Shown: positions 44,269 through 51,823 of the stretch, piece by piece
How the letters are laid out: each line of letters starts with the position of its first letter
How positions within the stretch are numbered: the stretch's first letter is position 1
Source of the DNA: Vibrio celticus
GTDB taxonomy: Bacteria; Pseudomonadota; Gammaproteobacteria; Enterobacterales; Vibrionaceae
Reading direction: 5' to 3'
Length of the DNA stretch: 64,000 bases
Assembly: GCF_024347335.1 (NCBI RefSeq)
Contig: NZ_AP025464.1
Coordinates: 248,001 to 312,000, forward strand
Notes under the pieces: generated by a model
The model's input: only the letters and a program-made list of their open reading frames with translations
Databases searched by the model: none
What the model was told of the DNA's origin: nothing
Position numbers and translations under genes: made by a program

Positions 44269-44401
44269 GATTCTTCCATCCGATGTGTGGTTAACGTGCT
44301 ACTAACATTAGCGCTATTATTGTGGTTACACACCTGTTAAAAATGGAACATAAGATTAACCAAATGAGAATGCGTGTAACTTGAAAAACAGCCCCAACTG
44401 C

Positions 44402-44463
44402 ACTTATCTTACTTATCTTACTTATCTTACTTATCTTACTTATCTTACTTATCTTACTTATCG
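44402..44463. repeat. 9-bp minisatellite (ACTTATCTT)n
   Basis: Six consecutive perfect copies of ACTTATCTT and a partial seventh (ACTTATCG), in the intergenic stretch between two small genes on the minus strand. Confidence 0.92.
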
Positions 44464-44482
44464 TAAATAACGTCCATAAAAA

Positions 44483-44504
44483 AACGCTGCACGATGGCAG
44501 CGTT
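44483..44504 (-). terminator. Terminator of the 75-residue gene
   Basis: AACGCTGC (44483-44490) and GCAGCGTT (44497-44504) form the stem. On the minus strand a run of T follows (TTTTTTT). Confidence 0.85.
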
Positions 44505-44529
44505 AAAGTTGAGATAGGTTGAAGATTGC

Positions 44530-44757
44530 TTAGCTGTTTTCTAAGCCAACAATCTTGCGTGCAGACATCACTGCACTATCCAAATCGGTCAATCTACCAG
44601 CACTTGCTGGACCAAGAACTGATGAATACAAAGCCAACTGCTTCTCAAATGATAAATCTAATTGGTTATATAGATTTTGGCGGATTTGAGCGTGTTGCTG
44701 TGGCTTTGCGCTCGATAGGCCTTCCAACGTATCGTAGATGAGTGTAGTTGTATCCAT
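44530..44757 (-). CDS. Small hypothetical protein, 75 residues
   Basis: MDTTTLIYDTLEGLSSAKPQQHAQIRQNLYNQLDLSFEKQLALYSSVLGP...: a helical, soluble protein with no family I recognise. AAGGACAGTT precedes the ATG, and a terminator lies 26 bp after the stop, so this is a compact independent gene. It has no Cys and no obvious ligand motif. It is downstream of the cbb3 operon but has its own promoter region. Function unknown. Confidence 0.7.
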   Translation of the reverse strand: MDTTTLIYDTLEGLSSAKPQQHAQIRQNLYNQLDLSFEKQLALYSSVLGPASAGRLTDLDSAVMSARKIVGLENS

Positions 44758-44922
44758 AACTGTCCTTAGTACATCTTTAGAAAATTTTGCATATTATGCA
44801 CTTGGTGTCATCTTTGTTCTGCGCGATTGATCGCATTATGTGCAGCTCTGCTTAATTGTGTAATCAGTTAGTTACAATTGTGTTGTACGGCAAAGCATCG
44901 AAAATTCGCGTTTGGGCAAAAG

Positions 44923-44948
44923 AAAAGGAGACACAGTGGTCTCCTTTT
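44923..44948. terminator. Terminator downstream of ccoP fusion gene
   Basis: AAAAGGAGAC (44923-44932) pairs perfectly with GTCTCCTTTT (44939-44948); on the minus strand the stem ends in TTTTC. It serves the cbb3 operon. Confidence 0.85.
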
Positions 44949-45024
44949 GGTTTGTTAGGCAAAGATAAAAGTTACGTACTGTCCGCTGCTTATTGAGCCA
45001 ATCGGCTACGCACAGCTACAGCGC

Positions 45025-47181
45025 CTATCGTATGTTAATGTTCTTATCTCGATTTTCGTACATTTCAGGCGTGGTGTGTAATCCACCCGCATAACCTGCT
45101 GCTTCAAGTGTTTCTCTTACCTCTCGAACATGCTCAGCCGTGACCTGTTCATTTCGGGCGCCAAGGTTTAAACGCACAAACGTGATTAACTCAGCTAAGC
45201 GTTGATCCGACAATACATCCTCGAAACTTGCCATCGGCATGAAGTTTCGATCTTTGTCGAGATAGGTGGGTTGCAAGCCGCGCACCGTTACCGCAATGGT
45301 ATTGAATGGGTCGCTGTGCATGATAATGCCATTATTCAACAGAGTAGGGGCGATTGGGTCGCGACCTTTACCATCGTCACCATGACACGCCCCACAAGTT
45401 TGACGATACGTGGTGTAGATCTCACTGGCATATGCAGCTTCATCAAATCCTTTAGGCTGTAACTGAACGGCATCACTGGCAATGGTGTTGTTGATATCCC
45501 CACTCAGTAGGTAATAAGACATCGACTCAATATCTTCACGTGTCATCAAACTTAGGCTGTTTTTCACTACATCAGCCATACCCGCAAAAGCGGTGCCTTT
45601 GTCTGAATGTCCGGTGTGTAAAAAGTCGGTAAGTGTTGCTTCATCCCAACCATCGACATAGAGCTCATTAGCTGTGATATCAGGCGCGTTCCAACCGTCA
45701 ATCAAGTTACCTTGGAAAATACGTTCTGGTATCAGTGCTTGGGCAATGTTTCGTGGCGTATGGCACTCCGAACAGTGACCAAGTCCTGCGACCCAATACT
45801 TGCCTTGTTGCCACTTATCGACATTCTCAATTTCTCCTTTGAGCTCCTCTGGTACTTCGTAATCAATAGGGTCGGTATCCATGAATACGATGTTCCAGCC
45901 AAGCAAACCTAAGCGAATATTGGATGGAAACATCATGCTGTTGTCATCGTTGCGTCGCGGCACGGCGGTGATTGACTGCATGTATTCCCATAAATCGACC
46001 ATGTCTTGGTCGGTGAGGTATTGATAAGAGGTGTAAGGCATTGCTGGGTACAGGTAACCATTCTTACCTTTACCTGCAACTAACGCAGCTCGGAAATCAT
46101 CAAAGTCATAAGTCCCAATCCCTTCGGTGGTATGTGGCGTTATGTTAGTTGAATACACGGTACCGAAAGGGGTGACAAAGGGCAGGCCGCCAGCAAAGGG
46201 TTCGCCACCTTCTGCACTATGACAAGCCACACAGTCACCGGCATAAGCGAGATATTCTCCACGCTCAACAGATGATGCTTTCAAACTCGCGAGCCTTTGT
46301 TGCTCTACATCACCAGCGTGTCGTATATAAGCCCCAAGCGCGAGTATTTCGTTCTCGGTGAGTTGCTCATCAAACGCAGGCATTAGGTTGTTCAAACCGT
46401 AATTGATGGTGTGCTGAATCTCTTCAATACTGCCGCCGTGAAGCCAGATGTCATCGGAAAGATCAGGTACACCAATCGCTGGATTAGCGACAGCACCATC
46501 AGCATGACAAGACGAACAGTATTGGACGAACAAGGTTTTACCGAGCTCGACTTTAATCTCCGGCACATCGGTATGACGTTGATTGAGAGACGCTAGATAG
46601 TAGGAGACTTTTGCCACCTCATCTGGGCGCATGATCTCACTCCAACCCGGCATAGCACCGTTCCGGCCTTTGGCGATCGAATGAATCACAGCTTCATCAC
46701 TGCCGCCGTATAACCATTCTTGGTCGATAAGATTAGGGAAGTGTTTCTGACCTTGTGCATTATCTCGGTGACAAGCGGCGCAGTGAGTTTGGAACAGAAT
46801 CCTACCGCTGTTCACGATCTCTGGGACTGCAGCCAATCCTTCTAACGTGGTTTCACTGGTTTGTGCAAATTGCTCATTGAGAGTGGTGGATGGTGAACAG
46901 AGCTTATCATCGCTTTGTTCCCAATCGACTAAGCCTTCCCATTCGCCAAGCCCAGGGTAGAGCACCAAATAGCCTGCAGATAAAAGAAATGCGACCGCAT
47001 AGCTTACAAATAACAGCTTAGGTGGAGGCGCATCTTTCTCTTCAATCCCATCAAAGGTGCCAATGGTGTGGTCGTGATCGGCCTTGTGATTGCTACGCCA
47101 ATATTTAACGATAACCGATACCATCAGAACAAAGAATATTAAGGTTAAGAGTACCGCCCATAGATTCCAGAATGTGCTCAT
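45025..47181 (-). CDS. ccoP: CcoP fused to tri-haem dehydrogenase-type cytochrome c
   Basis: A 718-residue protein. Residues 1-290 are a normal cbb3 CcoP: two membrane helices (about 8-28 and 56-77) and two haem c sites (C134-H138, C222-H226) with Met ligands in GAMPGW and NLMPAF. Residues 300-718 match the tri-haem cytochrome subunits of periplasmic alcohol, aldehyde and gluconate dehydrogenases, with CVACH (317-321), CSECH (470-474) and CGACH (596-600), plus YPAMPYTSYQYLTDQD and FPSNIRLGLLGWN. Usual CcoP is about 290-330 residues. ATGA overlap with ccoO. The fusion suggests direct electron transfer from a dehydrogenase to the oxidase. Confidence 0.92.
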   Translation of the reverse strand: MSTFWNLWAVLLTLIFFVLMVSVIVKYWRSNHKADHDHTIGTFDGIEEKDAPPPKLLFVSYAVAFLLSAGYLVLYPGLGEWEGLVDWEQSDDKLCSPSTTLNEQFAQTSETTLEGLAAVPEIVNSGRILFQTHCAACHRDNAQGQKHFPNLIDQEWLYGGSDEAVIHSIAKGRNGAMPGWSEIMRPDEVAKVSYYLASLNQRHTDVPEIKVELGKTLFVQYCSSCHADGAVANPAIGVPDLSDDIWLHGGSIEEIQHTINYGLNNLMPAFDEQLTENEILALGAYIRHAGDVEQQRLASLKASSVERGEYLAYAGDCVACHSAEGGEPFAGGLPFVTPFGTVYSTNITPHTTEGIGTYDFDDFRAALVAGKGKNGYLYPAMPYTSYQYLTDQDMVDLWEYMQSITAVPRRNDDNSMMFPSNIRLGLLGWNIVFMDTDPIDYEVPEELKGEIENVDKWQQGKYWVAGLGHCSECHTPRNIAQALIPERIFQGNLIDGWNAPDITANELYVDGWDEATLTDFLHTGHSDKGTAFAGMADVVKNSLSLMTREDIESMSYYLLSGDINNTIASDAVQLQPKGFDEAAYASEIYTTYRQTCGACHGDDGKGRDPIAPTLLNNGIIMHSDPFNTIAVTVRGLQPTYLDKDRNFMPMASFEDVLSDQRLAELITFVRLNLGARNEQVTAEHVREVRETLEAAGYAGGLHTTPEMYENRDKNINIR

Positions 47182-47792
47182 TGTGATACCTCCTGTGACG
47201 TATCTTTACCTAGGCTTTGTAAATAGCGAATCAGCGCTTCACCTTTGGTTTTGCCTCTTACTTGTAAACGGGCGTCACCAATTTCTTGATCGGTATAAGG
47301 CACACCTAAGGTACGTAAAACTTCCATTTTGGCGCTAATATCATCGCCAGTCAGAGTCTGCTCAAACAGCCACGGGTAAGAGGGCATGATCGAGGTCGGT
47401 ACAACTTTTCGAGGATCAATTAAGTGAATAACATGCCACTGGTCAGAATACTTTCTACCTAAGTTAGTGAGGTCAGGGCCGGTACGTTTAGAGCCCCACA
47501 AGTTAGGAAACTCATAGATATCGTCTGCTTCTTGGTTCGGACGACCATTACGCTTCACTTCTGGCTCTAGAGGGCGAACCATTTGTGTGTGACAAACATG
47601 GCAGCCTTCACTGATGTAGATGTCTCGGCCAGCTAACTCTATCGGTGTGAGTGGCATCGCTAAGCTGCCTTTGGCAATATCATCTCCACGGACAATGCTT
47701 GGCACTACCCAGACCAACAGAGAGAAGGAGGCAACAACAACAGTGGTCAAAATTAAAATGACGATTGAATGTGTAAAGTCTTTACTCATCAT
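47178..47792 (-). CDS. ccoO: cbb3 oxidase monohaem cytochrome subunit CcoO
   Basis: Membrane-anchored cytochrome c subunit, 204 residues. One N-terminal TM helix (about 9-31), a haem c motif CHVCH in EGCHVCHTQMVRPLEPEV, and MPSYPWL with the distal Met. GPDLTNLGRKYSDQWHVIHLIDPRKVVP is conserved. It starts directly after the ccoN stop codon, which indicates tight coupling. Two consecutive ATGs exist; the first overlaps TAA of ccoN. No ccoQ follows. Confidence 0.94.
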   Translation of the reverse strand: MMSKDFTHSIVILILTTVVVASFSLLVWVVPSIVRGDDIAKGSLAMPLTPIELAGRDIYISEGCHVCHTQMVRPLEPEVKRNGRPNQEADDIYEFPNLWGSKRTGPDLTNLGRKYSDQWHVIHLIDPRKVVPTSIMPSYPWLFEQTLTGDDISAKMEVLRTLGVPYTDQEIGDARLQVRGKTKGEALIRYLQSLGKDTSQEVSQ

Positions 47793-49217
47793 TTAAGCCC
47801 CCTCATTAACGGTGTTTTTAGCATCATGTACTGCGGGCATACGAACCGTTTTGTACAAGTTGAAAGCCATTAAGAACAGCCCAAGTACAAACAGCGCACC
47901 ACCAAAGAAGCGCATGAATAGCCAAGGTGCTTTAAAGTCCATCGCTTCTACAAAACTGTAAATCAGTTCGCCATTTTCATTTTGAGCGAGCCACATATAC
48001 CCCTCACCGATGCCTGCGATCCAAAGTGCTATTGCATAGATGGCGACGCCAGCATGAGCGAGCCAAAAGTGCCATTTAATCAGTCGTCGTGACCAAAGAG
48101 CGGTTTGGCCCCATAAGCGTGGAATGAAGTAGTAAAAAACCGCTATCCCTGACATTCCAACCCATCCGAGAGCTGCGGAATGTACGTGACCGATGATCCA
48201 TTCTGTGTTGTGTGCCACCATGTTGAACCAGCGAATAGCGAGTAGCGGACCTTCGAATGTTGCTAAGCAGTAGTAAAGAATCGCTGAGAAAAAGAATAAA
48301 AGAATGTAGTCGGACTTCAGCTTTTCTTTGTTTTGTAGGAGGGTCATTGCACTATTGAACGCGCCCGCCCAAGAAGGGAGCCACAGGATCAAAGACATTA
48401 CGATGCCGATGTTCTGAATCCAGATAGGAACGGAAGAGTAAACCAAATGGTGCGTTCCGGCCCACGTGTAAAAGCCGACCAAACCCCAGAAATGGATCAC
48501 AGATAAACGGTACGAGTAGATAGGTCGATCCGCTGCTTTGGGTATGAAATAGTAATTCATACCAATCACACCAGCAGTCAGCAAGAAGCCGACGGCATTA
48601 TGTCCCCACCACCACTGAACAATCGCATCTTGAGCGCCTGCAAACACAGAGTAAGACTTCATCGCCAACACAGGCATCGCGAGGTTGTTCACGATGAAAA
48701 TCATTGCAACGACGATGATGAAAGCAGCAAAGAACCAGTTAGCCACGAAGATATGGCTGACTTTACGCTTAGCAAGGGTGCCAAAGAACAACACCGCATA
48801 CAGCACCCAAACCAGCACAATCATTAAGTCGATTGGCCATTCAAGCTCCGCATACTCTTTTGAGCTGGTGTGGCCTGCGGGTAAGGAAATGACCGCAAGT
48901 AACAAGATGAATTGCCAGCCCCAAAATACCATCCATGAAAGGCTTTTATTGAACAAGTCACAATGGCCTGTTCGCTGGGCAATGTATAAAGACGTCCCCA
49001 TCAAGATATTCACGACGAAGCCGTAAATTACTCCAGAGGTATGTAGCGGACGCAGTCGACCAAATTGGAAATATTGAGAATCAAAGTTTAAGACTGGCCA
49101 ATATAATTGCGCGGCGAGAATCACGCCGATGATCATACCTACAATCGCCCACACTAAGGATGCGATAATGAAGTACTTCACGACCTTAATGCTGTATTGC
49201 GTTGTCACTTGTTCCAT
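47793..49217 (-). CDS. ccoN: cbb3 oxidase catalytic subunit CcoN
   Basis: Haem-copper oxidase catalytic subunit of the C family, 474 residues and 12 helices. Ligand regions: RPLHTSGVIYG, WWWGHNAVGFLLT (CuB His), SYRLSVIHFWGLVGFYTWAGTHHL including the Tyr of the C-type cofactor, and EWIIGHVHSAALGWVG (haem His). The motifs show an active oxygen reductase. Expected to have high oxygen affinity and lower proton stoichiometry, as for cbb3 oxidases. Since Vibrio normally has another ccoNOQP set, this is likely a second, specialised one. Confidence 0.95.
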   Translation of the reverse strand: MEQVTTQYSIKVVKYFIIASLVWAIVGMIIGVILAAQLYWPVLNFDSQYFQFGRLRPLHTSGVIYGFVVNILMGTSLYIAQRTGHCDLFNKSLSWMVFWGWQFILLLAVISLPAGHTSSKEYAELEWPIDLMIVLVWVLYAVLFFGTLAKRKVSHIFVANWFFAAFIIVVAMIFIVNNLAMPVLAMKSYSVFAGAQDAIVQWWWGHNAVGFLLTAGVIGMNYYFIPKAADRPIYSYRLSVIHFWGLVGFYTWAGTHHLVYSSVPIWIQNIGIVMSLILWLPSWAGAFNSAMTLLQNKEKLKSDYILLFFFSAILYYCLATFEGPLLAIRWFNMVAHNTEWIIGHVHSAALGWVGMSGIAVFYYFIPRLWGQTALWSRRLIKWHFWLAHAGVAIYAIALWIAGIGEGYMWLAQNENGELIYSFVEAMDFKAPWLFMRFFGGALFVLGLFLMAFNLYKTVRMPAVHDAKNTVNEGA

Positions 49218-49254
49218 AACAAGGCTCCTTGCCTAGATATTTTGAATCGCTGAC

Positions 49255-49629
49255 TTAATTTGAATCGCTGAGCGAGCTTGCTTCGTTGCCGAGCACTGAA
49301 TAGAAATAGGAAATGTCACGAATGTCTTGGTCTGAGAGCGTATCGGCTTGTTGTTGCATGAGAATCGCTAAGCCACTGGTTCTCTCTCGAGTCTGGTAAT
49401 CTTTCAATGAAGAGATGAGATAACCCACTTTTTGACCGCGAAGGTTCGGGTAGGGATCTTGTGTTGAGATGCCATCAGCGCCATGACAAGTCATGCACAC
49501 TTTGGCTTTTTGTTTACCTAACTCGAATTGTTCTTGGTTAACTTCGGCAGAAACAGGAAACATGACCAGCGTCATTACCAGGGTAGAAAGTGTCGCCATG
49601 GGGTTAAATTTTTTTATATTCAAACTCAT
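49255..49629 (-). CDS. Monohaem cytochrome c (c553/c4-like)
   Basis: A 124-residue periplasmic cytochrome. Its signal peptide (cleaved around VSA-EVNQ, residue 28-29) precedes a haem c motif, CMTCH (C45-H49), and a distal-Met region (GLAILMQQQA). Features DGISTQDPYPNLRGQKVGYLISSLKDYQ match class I cytochromes of the c553/c4 group. It lies 37 bp upstream of ccoN, same strand, suggesting cotranscription and a role as electron donor or dehydrogenase partner of the oxidase. AAGGG precedes its start. Confidence 0.88.
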   Translation of the reverse strand: MSLNIKKFNPMATLSTLVMTLVMFPVSAEVNQEQFELGKQKAKVCMTCHGADGISTQDPYPNLRGQKVGYLISSLKDYQTRERTSGLAILMQQQADTLSDQDIRDISYFYSVLGNEASSLSDSN

Positions 49630-50108
49630 TCTCGATTCCCTTGATTATGAAATGAGTAAGCTTTTTAAGATCAACGCACGAGATCAACTGGTGAAGTAGA
49701 AACGACTGGAACTCGTTATTAGGTCTGTTAAAGCTGCTTACGTTCGATTAAAGATTATGCATCAACCAGCATTCTCGCTACTTACTTACTTACTCATATT
49801 TATTGTTAATTTTGTTGTTTGATACGTATTCATAAGGCTTATTGGTTTACTTGCGCAGAGTAAAATACGAGTTTTTGTTACTAGACGGTCGAGAAGGAAT
49901 ACGTCAAGCGGGTAGAGAGTGCTGAACGAGAGCGGTGATGGAAGCGACAGAGAAGTGAGAGAGAAACTGCGAAGCTATTGAAAAACAGCGAGGTGTAGGG
50001 GGCCTTAGGGATAAATCGATACCAATCAATCTGAGTGGTATCGGTACAAGTTAAATGGTCAATTTATACTAGACTCAATTTAGTGACCTTTTTAAAATGG
50101 AGTTTAGA
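49630..50108. other. Divergent region upstream of the cbb3 operon
   Basis: 479 bp between the cytochrome c gene and the SUOX-like gene. It contains an inverted repeat CGATACCA (50017-50024) / TGGTATCG (50036-50043) of a sequence type common in Vibrio intergenic DNA, and purine-rich tracts at about 49890-49990. An FNR-like TTGAT-ACGT-ATTCA lies at 49819-49832. No gene is supported. Confidence 0.5.
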
Positions 50109-50564
50109 ATGAGAACTGTATTCTTGTTGATGCTTTGGCTTTGCTCGTTTTCGATTTTTGCAGCCTCAGAGTTAACGGTTTTCGACCACTCCGGGCAAAA
50201 GCATGGTTTTAGTAGAGATCAACTCCTGTCACTTCCTCAAAAAGAAATTACTACCACCTTGCCTTGGGTCGAGGGTCTGACCGTTTATAGTGGTGTGACG
50301 TTACAAACGGTGCTTGAAAATATGGATCTACCGATATCATCACAAGTTACTTTCGTAGCATTGAATGACTATAAAATTGCGGTGCCCAAAGAAGATTTTG
50401 ATACCTATGAACCCATCATTGCGATTAAAAAGAATGGTGAGTTTATGTCTGTGAGAGAGAAAGGCCCGTTTTGGTTGATTTACCCAATCTCTGCGAACCC
50501 TGAGACCAATACCCCTGATTTCCATGCCAAGATGATTTGGCAGATTCGTGATATTCATCTGTAG
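50109..50564 (+). CDS. Periplasmic SUOX-fold protein without cofactor ligand
   Basis: A 151-residue exported protein starting at ATG 50109 (GGAG six bases upstream), signal peptide to about FAAS. The mature chain resembles the sulfite oxidase/molybdopterin-binding fold: LSLPQKEITTTLPWVEGLTVYSGVTLQTVLENM, FVALNDYKIAVPKEDF, KGPFWLIYPI. It lacks any Cys, so the usual Moco-coordinating residue is missing. It is the first of a two-gene unit with a degenerate GGDEF protein nine bases away, and may sense or bind a periplasmic ligand for it; this is inferred from gene order. Confidence 0.72.
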   Translation: MRTVFLLMLWLCSFSIFAASELTVFDHSGQKHGFSRDQLLSLPQKEITTTLPWVEGLTVYSGVTLQTVLENMDLPISSQVTFVALNDYKIAVPKEDFDTYEPIIAIKKNGEFMSVREKGPFWLIYPISANPETNTPDFHAKMIWQIRDIHL

Positions 50565-50573
50565 AGGCTAATT

Positions 50574-51599
50574 ATGAAGAAGCTGTTGTCTATGGCTGCA
50601 ATCAAAGTCGTTGTTTTGTCTTTGGCCGTGGTTGTTCTATCCGTCAATATCTACAGCGTTACTCGAATTAATGACATCAACAAGAGCTTTTCTAATCGCC
50701 AAAATGAGGCCACATGGTTTGTTTTTCAACTTGTCAAAGAGTATGCAAACTTCTTGATGGTTAGCCACGCAAAGAAGATTGATTATGATGAACTTTGGTT
50801 GGCTTATGACATTACATGGAGTCGCTTTGATATTCTGATCAACAGCACTGAATCGTCCAATTTTATTCGCTCAGCAAACTTTAAGCCTTACTTTACCGCA
50901 GAGTTTGAAAAGTTTAAGTCGCTAGAATCGTCAATCAAGTTGGTCAGTACAGGGCAATTACCTAAAGAATCGCTGCAGAAGAAAGTTGATATTTGCTACA
51001 CCACTTTGGTCGAATTCATTAACGAAAAGTTTCGATTACAAAGCCCAGTTATTGAAGAAAATACGTCCATGGTAGGCAAATTTGTTGTTGTTCACCAAAT
51101 CAGCAGCGCCTTTCTTGTCTTGATTTTGTTGATGACAGGCATCATTTTCTATCTCGATTTTTCCATCAAACGAAAACTTTATTCTACCGACTTCATTACA
51201 GGCTTTCGTAATCGAGTATCGTTAATGAAATTTGTTAAGAACAGCTATCCTACAAACGGTAACTTCGACCTTTACTTTGTACGAATCAGAAATCTCAGTG
51301 AGATAAACCAAAAGTATGGGCTTGAATATGGAGACTTGGTGGTGAGTTCAGCCGCTAAGTCTCTGACGGCAAAGGTTCCGGAAAGTACTATCTCGTTTCG
51401 TAGTAGTGGCAGCCAATTTCTATTCTTCATTCCTGAGCACTTGTACACAAGTGATGAGATACAGGAAAAGTTCAATGACGTGCTCAAGGACTATATCTCG
51501 GCGGGCAATTTAGAATTGATGATTGACGCTGTAGTCAGGCATAAGAAGAATATCAGCTCTAAAGATATAATGGAGCTATTAACGACAATGCAGAGCTAA
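50574..51599 (+). CDS. Membrane protein with degenerate GGDEF domain
   Basis: A 341-residue inner-membrane protein with TM1 at about 7-25, a helical periplasmic domain (about 30-168), TM2 at about 172-195 and a cytosolic GGDEF-like domain (about 205-335). The domain start STDFITGFRNR corresponds to the DPLTGLxNR motif, but the active-site GGDEF is SGSQF (278-282, in RSSGSQFLFF), so diguanylate cyclase activity is not expected. No I-site RxxD was apparent. It may bind GTP or a partner instead. Coupled with the SUOX-like gene upstream. Confidence 0.82.
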   Translation: MKKLLSMAAIKVVVLSLAVVVLSVNIYSVTRINDINKSFSNRQNEATWFVFQLVKEYANFLMVSHAKKIDYDELWLAYDITWSRFDILINSTESSNFIRSANFKPYFTAEFEKFKSLESSIKLVSTGQLPKESLQKKVDICYTTLVEFINEKFRLQSPVIEENTSMVGKFVVVHQISSAFLVLILLMTGIIFYLDFSIKRKLYSTDFITGFRNRVSLMKFVKNSYPTNGNFDLYFVRIRNLSEINQKYGLEYGDLVVSSAAKSLTAKVPESTISFRSSGSQFLFFIPEHLYTSDEIQEKFNDVLKDYISAGNLELMIDAVVRHKKNISSKDIMELLTTMQS

Positions 51600-51823
51600 T
51601 CTCCGCATTAGCGATAAGTTAAATCGTCAGGTTTTGTTTGCTTTTTGCTCGCCATTCTCCCGTTTCACTATCATGGCCTTTGCCATCCTTTATTTGCCTC
51701 CTCATTCAATGTGTAGCCAACGCAGAGCTCCTGCATTGATGAAGATAGTTCTACTACTAGTTATAGCTATAGTGGCTTGCAACGCTTGGATAGGAAGGGA
51801 GGCCTTGAGGTTTAGGTTTAAGG

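Noticed and set aside
44402..44463. Repeat array tested as a CRISPR
   Set aside because: Units are 9 bp with no spacers; it is a minisatellite.
49819..49832. FNR-like TTGAT-ACGT-ATTCA upstream of the cbb3 operon
   Set aside because: Only 8 of 10 positions match and it lies about 190 bp from the first gene; too weak to list as a feature.
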